Assembly: GCA_009786625.1 (NCBI GenBank)
Contig: WQRT01000002.1
Span: 1-5,122, forward strand
Source of the DNA: Treponema sp.
Lineage (GTDB): Bacteria; Spirochaetota; Spirochaetia; Treponematales; Breznakiellaceae
Direction: 5' to 3'
Length of the DNA stretch: 5,122 nt
Every line of letters begins with the position of its first letter. Positions within the stretch are counted from its first letter, which is position 1. Positions 1 through 5,122 of this stretch are shown piece by piece. The position numbers were made by a program, and so were the translations under genes. The notes under the pieces were generated by a model. The model was not told the origin of the DNA and did no database searches. It worked only from the letters and a program-made list of their open reading frames with translations.

Positions 1-1250
1 GCAAGGTGAGGATAATCATTATACTCGCCGTCGTCCTCATAAAAATCGCCGAGTTTCCACGTTCCGTGCTCCCAGACCCATTCCGATCTGTACGGATAAT
101 TGCTGATTAGAAACCTTACCGTATAACCGCCGAAATTATTCGGCCCTATTGATAATAATTCAGGCTGCACATTCTGATTTCTTCTGTATGTGTACATTTC
201 TATATCGTTATACGCTACCGCCCACGCGATACCCGTTACAGGATCACGGCTCAGTTTTCCTCTTAATTCTTCGGGACCATTCTGCGGTATCTGCCTGAAT
301 GCTCCAATCGGATCACGCGCTATCATTCCGATTGACAGAAATGATGACAGCTCCGCGTAAACATACTGGTTTCTCGATCTTGTAAGCAGAGCCATCAATG
401 CCTGTACCCGGTTTTGAAGCGCTTCCAGTTCATTGACCTGCCTGAAACTTTCCCTTATAAAACTTAAAATATTTTCTGATGTTATGGAAAAATTAGCTCC
501 CTGCATATTTGAAATATAAAAAGTGTTAATACCAACTATCGAATAACCAAGCGGAGTCGATGTATCTCTTACAAGAAGAGGTCCTCCGGAATTGCCGTGA
601 TTGATCGCGGCGCTGTGCTGAACATAATGCTCTTCCATTCCGGGCGGCCTTAAACGCGGATTCAAAACAGATCCGGTTGAAAAATTCCATACAGGAATAT
701 TGTTTAGACCCGGATAACCCGCGGCATGTACTTCCGTGCCGGATCTTAAAGGCGATGTGCTTATATTAATTCCCCTGCGGAAAGGCCTGACACCTTCGGG
801 GAACGCGAGAATGGCGATATCTCCCTGTTCATTAACATTGTGCACCGATAAATTATAAAAAACTATTTTTTCTTCATCCTCTCTTTCAAATGTAACAGAA
901 AAACGGTAAGCCCCGGCAATTACATGGTAATTGGTAATAATAAAATTTCTTCCACCGCTATCCACATAAACAAACCCTGTGCCAAAACCGCCGCGGCGGA
1001 TAGCTTCCAAAGAAGCGGCGTGGTTATCTCTTTCGGAACGGCCGGTGTCCATCGCGTTCACGATCTCTAGTTTCAAATAACGATCAATATTGGGGTGGAG
1101 ATCGAGATTTACCGTGCAGATATAATCCCTTATTTCATTTGAATTGATGGTAAACCCCTGCGGCGAAGAAGCGCATTGAATAAAAATTAATTGAATAAAT
1201 ACAAAAAATAATAATATTGATGAATGAAATAATCCGGCCTTTTTTATCAC
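1..1250 (-). CDS. Trypsin/HtrA-like serine protease, probable exported lipoprotein (C-terminus cut by window edge)
   Basis: The reading frame stays open for 416 codons from a GTG start at 1250 to the left edge, so the C-terminus is missing. The start is chosen because a perfect AGGAGG lies 6 bases upstream. Residues 1-25 are a basic then strongly hydrophobic export signal ending before Cys26 (IFIQC). This is a possible relaxed spirochaetal lipobox, although Gln at -1 is atypical. The chymotrypsin-fold domain spans about residues 85-258. Its catalytic triad is visible as His109 (TNYHV), Asp144 (GDIAIL) and Ser221 (HGNSGGPLL), with spacing like that of the HtrA/DegP (S1C) family. A helical linker follows (about 259-292, Leu/Glu/Gln-rich). 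After it comes a region of about 120 residues rich in Tyr and Trp that I do not recognise and that is not obviously a PDZ domain. The protein probably acts outside the cytoplasmic membrane on misfolded or specific proteins; the substrate is unknown. The gene lies 44 bases after the MEMO-like gene on the same strand. The protease assignment is firm; lipidation is tentative. Confidence 0.9.
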   Translation of the reverse strand, partial: MIKKAGLFHSSILLFFVFIQLIFIQCASSPQGFTINSNEIRDYICTVNLDLHPNIDRYLKLEIVNAMDTGRSERDNHAASLEAIRRGGFGTGFVYVDSGGRNFIITNYHVIAGAYRFSVTFEREDEEKIVFYNLSVHNVNEQGDIAILAFPEGVRPFRRGINISTSPLRSGTEVHAAGYPGLNNIPVWNFSTGSVLNPRLRPPGMEEHYVQHSAAINHGNSGGPLLVRDTSTPLGYSIVGINTFYISNMQGANFSITSENILSFIRESFRQVNELEALQNRVQALMALLTRSRNQYVYAELSSFLSIGMIARDPIGAFRQIPQNGPEELRGKLSRDPVTGIAWAVAYNDIEMYTYRRNQNVQPELLSIGPNNFGGYTVRFLISNYPYRSEWVWEHGTWKLGDFYEDDGEYNDYPHL

Positions 1251-1256
1251 TTTATT

Positions 1257-1262
1257 CCTCCT
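1257..1262 (-). promoter_or_regulatory. Strong Shine-Dalgarno site (AGGAGG) of the protease gene
   Basis: A perfect AGGAGG sits 6 bases before the GTG at 1250 on the minus strand. It decides the start codon, because no ATG in this frame lies nearby with a comparable site. Confidence 0.85.
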
Positions 1263-1268
1263 GTGTAT

Positions 1269-1274
1269 ATTATA
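1269..1274 (-). promoter_or_regulatory. Candidate -10 box (TATAAT) upstream of the protease gene
   Basis: A perfect TATAAT is read on the minus strand in the AT-rich 44-base gap between the MEMO-like gene and the protease gene. No good -35 box is seen at 16-18 bases upstream; the best match is about three of six bases (TAGATT). Transcription from here would start about at the ribosome-binding site, leaving almost no leader. The box also lies within an imperfect palindrome at 1261-1277 (CTGTGTA, three-base centre, TATACAG). The match may be chance in AT-rich DNA, and the protease could instead be read through from the upstream gene. Confidence 0.3.
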
Positions 1275-1294
1275 CAGAAAATAAATATAAAAAT

Positions 1295-2170
1295 CTATGA
1301 AAATGTAAAAGACGCGTAACCCACAAATGAATCAGGAACTATTTTTTTATCGTTTTTATCTGCACCGGAGGATGTGCCAGCATCCGCACCCGTATCTGCA
1401 TCCGCGCCCGCATCCGCGCTTGTTCCATATTCCAAAAGCCGCGCCTTGCAGCCGTGCGCGAAACCCATCGCTCCCAAAACAGCCCCGGTGGAACAGGCGC
1501 TGTGATCATTTTCGGCAAGGCGTAAAACTTCCGCGCTGTCTCCCGATTCCACAGCTTTTATAAAAGCCGCGTCGTTAACTTCGCGCATCCACCGCAGGGC
1601 TTCGCTTCCCCTGCCTTTGGGCGAAAAGCCGTAATTCGATCCGTAGTGGGTTAAATCAGTAGAAGCCAGCACATTGACTCCGCGTTTCAATTTTTCCGCG
1701 CAGCGGTAGATGATCTTTCCTGTTTCAAAGGATGATAAATCCGAAGGAAGGCGCAGCCAGATCAACTTTGCTTTCGGGAAAAAGTAATGAACCATCGGCA
1801 GGAGAACTTCGACCGTATTGTCGCGGTAACAATCCTCAACGCCGTTAATTTCTTCCAGCAGTAACGAGCGAAGCTGCGCGTCAATGACAAGACTGCCGAG
1901 CGGAGTTTTTACGGCATCCTCCATAGCGAAAAGAGGCTTCATTCCGCCGCCAAGATGGCCGCCTAAAACAACGATAGTCTGCGCATCCGGCTTGAGGGAC
2001 GAGACGCTCCGCGCCGCAATGCGCCCGCAGTAGTACCAGCCGGCATGAGGCGCGATTGCCGCACGGGATGTATTTTCCGCGGACAGGGAAAAATCCGATA
2101 AAAACGCGGAAACTCCGGCGGAATCGTGTGGAAACCAGCCCCGCGGCAGCGAATAATCTCTAATTTGCAT
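1295..2170 (-). CDS. amrB: AmmeMemoRadiSam system protein B (MEMO-like family)
   Basis: This 291-residue protein has the usual length and order of motifs of the MEMO family. An N-terminal LPRGWFPHD segment is followed by PHAGWYYCG (His42), LGGHLGG (His72), DNTVEVLLP (Glu121), STDLTHYG (Asp172, His175) and ACSTGAV (Cys226). His42, His72, His175 and Cys226 line up with the metal-site residues of human MEMO1 (His49, His81, His192, Cys244). The family resembles extradiol dioxygenases, but its bacterial reaction is unknown. It is named for its association with AMMECR1-domain and radical SAM proteins, neither of which is in this window. Two points are odd. The usual GPSHH-type motif is replaced by LGGHLGG. 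A low-complexity Ala/Asp/Gly/Thr/Ser run (about residues 249-277) expands the loop before the terminal VGYASF strand. The ATG at 2170 is preceded by a modest GGAAG site 7 bases away. The gene diverges from the GGDEF-like gene. The protein is probably cytoplasmic, as no signal peptide is seen. Confidence 0.9.
   Translation of the reverse strand: MQIRDYSLPRGWFPHDSAGVSAFLSDFSLSAENTSRAAIAPHAGWYYCGRIAARSVSSLKPDAQTIVVLGGHLGGGMKPLFAMEDAVKTPLGSLVIDAQLRSLLLEEINGVEDCYRDNTVEVLLPMVHYFFPKAKLIWLRLPSDLSSFETGKIIYRCAEKLKRGVNVLASTDLTHYGSNYGFSPKGRGSEALRWMREVNDAAFIKAVESGDSAEVLRLAENDHSACSTGAVLGAMGFAHGCKARLLEYGTSADAGADADTGADAGTSSGADKNDKKIVPDSFVGYASFTFS
1380..1415. repeat. Two-copy 18-base tandem repeat inside the MEMO-like gene
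   Basis: Two adjacent 18-base units, 1380-1397 and 1398-1415, match at 15 of 18 positions; both begin GCATCCGC. The period is a multiple of three, so the reading frame is kept. On the coding strand they encode part of the Ala-Asp-Gly run (ADAGAD/ADTGAD pattern, about residues 252-263). The likely origin is slippage expansion of a surface loop. Confidence 0.7.
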
Positions 2171-2209
2171 ATTAATTCTTCCGATAATTATAGCAGAGAA
2201 GTATATATT
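2171..2209. promoter_or_regulatory. Divergent intergenic region with candidate promoters
   Basis: These 39 AT-rich bases separate the start codons of the MEMO-like gene (minus) and the GGDEF-like gene (plus). On the minus strand, 2195-2187 reads TGCTATAAT, a perfect extended -10 element with only a weak -35 region. It predicts a very short leader for the MEMO-like gene, starting near its GGAAG ribosome-binding site (2182-2178). On the plus strand, GATAAT at 2183-2188 is a weaker -10 candidate, and the ribosome-binding site AGAGAAG (2195-2201) is 8 bases before the ATG. If both promoters are real they overlap, and the two genes could interfere with or co-regulate each other. No operator was recognised. 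Confidence 0.4.
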
Positions 2210-3307
2210 ATGGAATTAAAAAAGAGCGGGACGATAATCGCCGCGGTATGTATAGTAATTTATCTTTTTGCGTTAATTCAAGGCTCCGTCAGGTTTTATT
2301 TAAGCGTCGATCAGCGCCGCTCGGCGGCGGATCAGGAATTTACGCAGATCGCCGCTCTTGCGCTCACCGCAGGAACGCAGGGTTTTATGAACGAGCAGTT
2401 TGTTCAAACGATGAACAACGCTCTCGTGTCAAGCAAAAGCCTTGAAGCGTTGATTATTACAGGACCGGAAGGCGAATACGCCTTTGAAAAACAACGCGGG
2501 AACGCCGTTAACTGGATTAACAACTCCCCGAGGTTTTTTAATAAATTCAGTTTTTCCGATCAAAGCCTCTATATGCCGCTTGATATTACCGGTTTACGAA
2601 ATGTAAATATTAAAGCGGTAGCCGGCGCTTTTGATCTTGCGGAAATCTCAAAAATATTAAAAGAAACATTGTTATTAATTTTGATTGGATTCGCGCTTGC
2701 CTTCTTTACGATGCTGCTTCAGCTCCTTCTTGGAAGACAGACTGATACCGCTTCAGAAAACACGCAAGCGCCTGTAAATGAAGCCGTAAAATCCGGAGCG
2801 GGGCCAAAAGGCCTTTATTCCAACCGCAGTAATATAGGATGGGAAGAATATATAAAAGACAGGCTTGATTCGGAACTGCACCGATGCTCTTCATCAGAAC
2901 ATGATCTTGCGCTTATCTTTATGGAATTTACCGATATCGCGAATGACATAATGTACAAAACGATCGCGGAAGAAACAGTATCGTTTTTCGCGTCAAGGGA
3001 TATGCTTTTTGAATACGGTAAATGGGGAATCGCTGTGATCCTTCCCATCGACAATCTTGAAACAGCCATTTCTAAATCGGAAAAATTTTACCAGCGCATA
3101 ATGGAAAGATTCCCGTCATCCTACAGCAGGGCATCAAGTCTCTGCATCGGGCTTTCATCGCGCGCGGGAAGGCTCCTTAACGCTGACCGGCTGATACTCG
3201 AAACAAGGGAAGCTCTTAAAAAAGCGAAATCGGATTCGAAAAATAAAATTGTCGCGTTTAAAAGCGATCCCGAAAAATACAGAGAATTCATCCGCACACG
3301 GGGTTAA
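2210..3307 (+). CDS. Two-TM membrane protein with degenerate GGDEF-like domain
   Basis: The protein has 365 residues from the ATG at 2210. An in-frame upstream ATG at 2126 is rejected because it would overlap the divergent gene and place a hydrophilic tail before the membrane anchor. Residues 8-30 form the first transmembrane segment, about 31-148 an extracytoplasmic segment that may be a small sensor domain, and about 153-174 the second transmembrane segment. A polar linker (176-208) follows. Residues about 211-350 fit a GGDEF fold: the WEEYIKDRLDSEL start, LALIFMEFTDI, FEYGKWGIAVILP where the signature belongs, SLCIGLSS, and the closing ADRLILETREALKKAKSDSKNKI typical of the C-terminal helix. 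The GG(D/E)EF signature is replaced by YGKWG (residues 269-273), so diguanylate cyclase activity is not expected. A role as a membrane sensor or scaffold is an inference. The gene is transcribed alone, divergent from the MEMO-like gene and convergent with DUF4340, and its stop codon lies within a hairpin. Confidence 0.75.
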   Translation: MELKKSGTIIAAVCIVIYLFALIQGSVRFYLSVDQRRSAADQEFTQIAALALTAGTQGFMNEQFVQTMNNALVSSKSLEALIITGPEGEYAFEKQRGNAVNWINNSPRFFNKFSFSDQSLYMPLDITGLRNVNIKAVAGAFDLAEISKILKETLLLILIGFALAFFTMLLQLLLGRQTDTASENTQAPVNEAVKSGAGPKGLYSNRSNIGWEEYIKDRLDSELHRCSSSEHDLALIFMEFTDIANDIMYKTIAEETVSFFASRDMLFEYGKWGIAVILPIDNLETAISKSEKFYQRIMERFPSSYSRASSLCIGLSSRAGRLLNADRLILETREALKKAKSDSKNKIVAFKSDPEKYREFIRTRG

Positions 3308-3324
3308 AACAAATAGTTTTAACC
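3302..3324. terminator. Inverted repeat between convergent genes, candidate bidirectional terminator
   Basis: A perfect 9-bp inverted repeat (GGTTAAAAC and GTTTTAACC) flanks a 5-base AAATA loop. It contains the TAA stop (3305-3307) of the plus-strand gene and ends three bases before the stop (3330-3328) of the minus-strand DUF4340 gene. The position is right for terminating both genes. The stem is AT-rich apart from its ends, and neither side is followed by a clear run of T, so termination strength is uncertain. Confidence 0.55.
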
Positions 3325-3327
3325 TTG

Positions 3328-4284
3328 CTATTGGCTTTCGAAACTTGCGGCTTCCCTGAAAAGACGCGCGGACACCCAAGACGGAATAGTGTAAATTAAA
3401 CCGGAGTTAACAATGCCGCTTCCGCTTACATGGGCGAAACGCCGCCCTCCTTCGTTATTTTCCGTAAAACGTATTGTCACAACGCGCCCGTTTCCGAACT
3501 CAAGCGCCATGCGGCTGTAATTAAACGCCGCGTCATCGGCGGAAGGCGAATCTGTAAAACCGTCGCCCTCGCTGCTGAGAATAATGCGGATATAGCCTTC
3601 AATCGCGCTTGATGACGGATTCGCGACATCAATGCCGGAAACAGTCCATCCCCTGTTTCTGCGGGAAAAAATCTGCTGTCCACCCTGAGTGTAGACAGAA
3701 AGCCTCTGAACACTTTCGGCATCAATCTGATTACTTTCGTTATCGGAAATTAAACGCAGATTGTACCAGCTATGCGGGCTTGATAAATATGTTCTTATAT
3801 TATTTTTTCCGCTTCTGACTTCGTTCGCGCCGATTCTTCTAAAATAAGTTTCGCTTCCCGCCGCGTCATCCGCGCCGACAAGAAGATCGAGGAGGATCAA
3901 TGTTTCTCCGTATAAAGTTATTCTCGATGCGCCGTCATCAAGTCCAAAACGCCCGTATGTCGATGCGTTAGACGATCTAAGCGGCCATGAAGCCCGCGCT
4001 GTGAGTATGCCGATTAAATCATCCACGCGGAGATTACGCGCGGGATATCTCGCGCCGTTATGCGCAATATACCACTGACTGTCCTGCTTTAAAAGCTGAT
4101 ACTCGTTATCCTGTGTTTTTACCGCGATACGGGTTGTTCTTGCCGCCATTCCCGAATCCAGCCAGACGTAAGAAGAGTTCCTCGCGTTTCCAAAATCGGA
4201 AGTAAAAATAAGGCTTCCTGTGTAAAAAAGGGATAGAACAACGATAACGGATAAAAGTATGTAAAGATGTTTTCTATATGTCAT
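3328..4284 (-). CDS. DUF4340 domain-containing membrane-anchored protein
   Basis: The protein has 318 residues from the ATG at 4284. This start is preferred over an in-frame ATG at 4329 because AAGGAG lies 7 bases upstream and the membrane anchor then falls directly at the N-terminus. Residues 7-27 form a single transmembrane helix with basic residues before it, so the rest probably lies outside the cytoplasmic membrane. The body shows the DUF4340 pattern: a strand pair ending in QWYI (70-73), YPARNLRVDDLIGIL (80-94), YGRFGLDD (110-117) followed by a strand, LLVGADD (134-140), YFRRIG (147-152), and a later repeat-like half with GWTVSG (212-217). DUF4340 proteins have no known enzymatic activity. 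They commonly sit beside GldG-like ABC auxiliary genes, as here, where the gene overlaps the GldG-like gene by 11 bases. It is inferred to be an extracytoplasmic accessory part of that transporter. The gene is complete. Confidence 0.85.
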   Translation of the reverse strand: MTYRKHLYILLSVIVVLSLFYTGSLIFTSDFGNARNSSYVWLDSGMAARTTRIAVKTQDNEYQLLKQDSQWYIAHNGARYPARNLRVDDLIGILTARASWPLRSSNASTYGRFGLDDGASRITLYGETLILLDLLVGADDAAGSETYFRRIGANEVRSGKNNIRTYLSSPHSWYNLRLISDNESNQIDAESVQRLSVYTQGGQQIFSRRNRGWTVSGIDVANPSSSAIEGYIRIILSSEGDGFTDSPSADDAAFNYSRMALEFGNGRVVTIRFTENNEGGRRFAHVSGSGIVNSGLIYTIPSWVSARLFREAASFESQ

Positions 4285-5122
4285 TTCCGCTCTCCTTATC
4301 TGTAGTCCGTGCGCTTGATTGCGTGTCACCAGGCGGTTTATCTGCGGCGCGCATCGCGTGTTTTCTGCGTGACGCGATGAACAGTCCCGATATAATTACA
4401 AAAAGCGGAACCAGTCCGACATTTAAAATCTGGGAAAAACGCATCGCCGCCGCCAGCCGCTGAGGATCTGTAATCCTGTCGAGGCGGCCTGTCTGAGGAA
4501 GCCTGTTGCGGATATTGATGATATCATCGGCATTAATAAGCCAGTCGGCAACGCGGAGAAGAAAATCAAGGTTATGTCTTGCCTGAGTGGCATTGATAAG
4601 ATTGGTAGCAAAATCAACATCACCCATTACGATGATCCTCGCCGGGCTTGCGCTTTCCGGCATATCGGGAAGCTCTTCCTCGGAACCTTCGCGTACGGGC
4701 TTAGGAGCGCCTGCGAAAAAACTTGGAAATACTCCGCTCATTGCCGCGCCTAGAATTTTATCTCCTCTGGTTTGAGGAGCTTCCATCTCCATCATGTACG
4801 CGACATCGGGGTTTGTGTGAAACTCTTCCCTCATAAGCCACGCTTCGGAAGTGGAGGATAAAAGAGGCGTCACTTCAATGCCGGGATTTAAATGTAATTC
4901 AAGCGGGCTTGCCCAATAAAGATCAAGTCCTGCGAAACCTGCGCTTACAGGATGCGCAGAATTTGTGTTATCCTGCAATACTCCGATCCACAAAGGATAA
5001 CGGATGAGCCTTATCTGAACGCCGCCGTAAGGCGTTCTTGACTGATACTGAAGCGGCAGCGCGTTTTTATCCAGAACAAGCTCAGGCCGTACAGTTACGC
5101 CGTATGAAGCGATCATCTCTAA
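4274..5122 (-). CDS. GldG-family ABC-type transport auxiliary protein (C-terminal part)
   Basis: The frame is open to the right edge, giving 282 residues of the C-terminal part. The first Met codon at 5116 is internal, since Leu-Glu codons precede it and family members begin well upstream. Numbering from that Met, visible family features are ASYGVTVRPELVLD (3-16), DLYWASPLEL (65-74), IEVTPLLSSTSEAWL (80-94), RIIVMGDVDFATN (160-172) and NLDFLLRVADWLINADDIINIR (182-203). A C-terminal transmembrane helix follows (about 230-249), then RRKH and a hydrophilic 27-residue tail that is probably cytoplasmic. These match the ABC_transp_aux/GldG family, whose members have a large extracytoplasmic domain and partner with an ABC-2 permease and ATPase. 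Those partners would lie beyond the right edge. GldG was named from gliding Bacteroidetes, but spirochaetal homologues need not be involved in gliding, and the substrate is unknown. The gene overlaps the DUF4340 start, indicating an operon. Confidence 0.87.
   Translation of the reverse strand, partial: LEMIASYGVTVRPELVLDKNALPLQYQSRTPYGGVQIRLIRYPLWIGVLQDNTNSAHPVSAGFAGLDLYWASPLELHLNPGIEVTPLLSSTSEAWLMREEFHTNPDVAYMMEMEAPQTRGDKILGAAMSGVFPSFFAGAPKPVREGSEEELPDMPESASPARIIVMGDVDFATNLINATQARHNLDFLLRVADWLINADDIINIRNRLPQTGRLDRITDPQRLAAAMRFSQILNVGLVPLFVIISGLFIASRRKHAMRAADKPPGDTQSSARTTDKESGNDI
4292..4297 (-). promoter_or_regulatory. Shine-Dalgarno site (AAGGAG) of the DUF4340 gene inside the gldG-like gene
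   Basis: AAGGAG on the minus strand lies 7 bases upstream of the ATG at 4284 and within the last codons of the upstream gene. It sets the DUF4340 start. Together with the 11-base gene overlap (4274-4284), it suggests that ribosomes finishing the upstream gene re-initiate here. Confidence 0.8.

Noticed and set aside
1..1250. The protease as a broken gene or pseudogene
   Set aside because: Translation from the GTG at 1250 is uninterrupted to the window edge with all three catalytic residues. It is only truncated by the window.
1261..1277. An imperfect palindrome upstream of the protease as a terminator or operator
   Set aside because: The stem is short (seven pairs including a G-T) and AT-rich, with a three-base loop. 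It overlaps a candidate -10 box and is not strong enough to call as a separate site.
1380..1415. A CRISPR-like or mobile-element repeat
   Set aside because: Only two in-frame 18-base copies without spacers are present, and they lie inside a coding gene, so they are coding low-complexity sequence.
1327..1563. Plus-strand open frame rich in His and Pro
   Set aside because: It is the antisense shadow of the MEMO-like gene. Its His/Pro repeats are just the reverse reading of the Ala/Asp/Gly tandem repeat.
2126..2209. A longer start for the GGDEF-like gene at the in-frame ATG at 2126
   Set aside because: It would overlap the divergent MEMO-like gene by 45 bases and add a hydrophilic leader before the membrane anchor. 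The ATG at 2210 has a ribosome-binding site at a suitable distance and begins directly before the transmembrane segment.
2815..3069. Minus-strand open frame opposite the GGDEF-like gene
   Set aside because: The real gene on the plus strand has domain-level support; this frame shows no motif or independent ribosome-binding site.
4285..4329. A longer start for the DUF4340 gene at the in-frame ATG at 4329
   Set aside because: It would increase overlap with the upstream gene to 56 bases and ignore the good AAGGAG site before 4284.

Overview
The window looks like ordinary chromosome from a spirochaete, most likely a Treponema-type member of the Treponemataceae. This assignment is an inference from three things: a GldG-type ABC auxiliary gene coupled to a DUF4340 gene, a trypsin-like protease with a relaxed lipoprotein-type signal, and the general protein style. 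No rRNA, tRNA or other phylogenetic marker is present. The genes are tightly packed, no stretch over 50 bases lies outside a gene, and there is no sign of a mobile element, phage, CRISPR array or RNA gene.

Layout from left to right. (1) Positions 1-1250, minus strand: a trypsin/HtrA-like serine protease with a complete His-Asp-Ser triad and an N-terminal export signal; its C-terminus runs off the left edge. (2) Positions 1295-2170, minus strand: AmmeMemoRadiSam system protein B (MEMO-like family), 44 bases upstream of the protease and possibly co-transcribed with it. Its C-terminal loop carries an Ala/Asp/Gly-rich expansion encoded by an 18-base tandem repeat. (3) A 39-base divergent intergenic region. 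(4) Positions 2210-3307, plus strand: a membrane protein with two transmembrane segments, an extracytoplasmic sensor-like segment and a degenerate, probably non-catalytic GGDEF-like domain. (5) A 9-bp perfect inverted repeat between two convergent stop codons, a candidate bidirectional terminator. (6) Positions 3328-4284, minus strand: a DUF4340 membrane-anchored protein. (7) Positions 4274-5122, minus strand: the C-terminal part of a GldG-family ABC-transport auxiliary protein that enters from the right edge and overlaps the DUF4340 gene by 11 bases.

The GldG-like and DUF4340 genes form one translationally coupled unit. By family knowledge it would be preceded, beyond the right edge, by an ABC ATPase and an ABC-2 permease. 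The other three genes are not obviously linked to it functionally. I found no convincing evidence for a new multi-gene system. The observations most worth a second look are the degenerate GGDEF sensor, the variant metal-site motifs and repeat expansion in the MEMO-like protein, and the uncharacterised C-terminal region of the protease.
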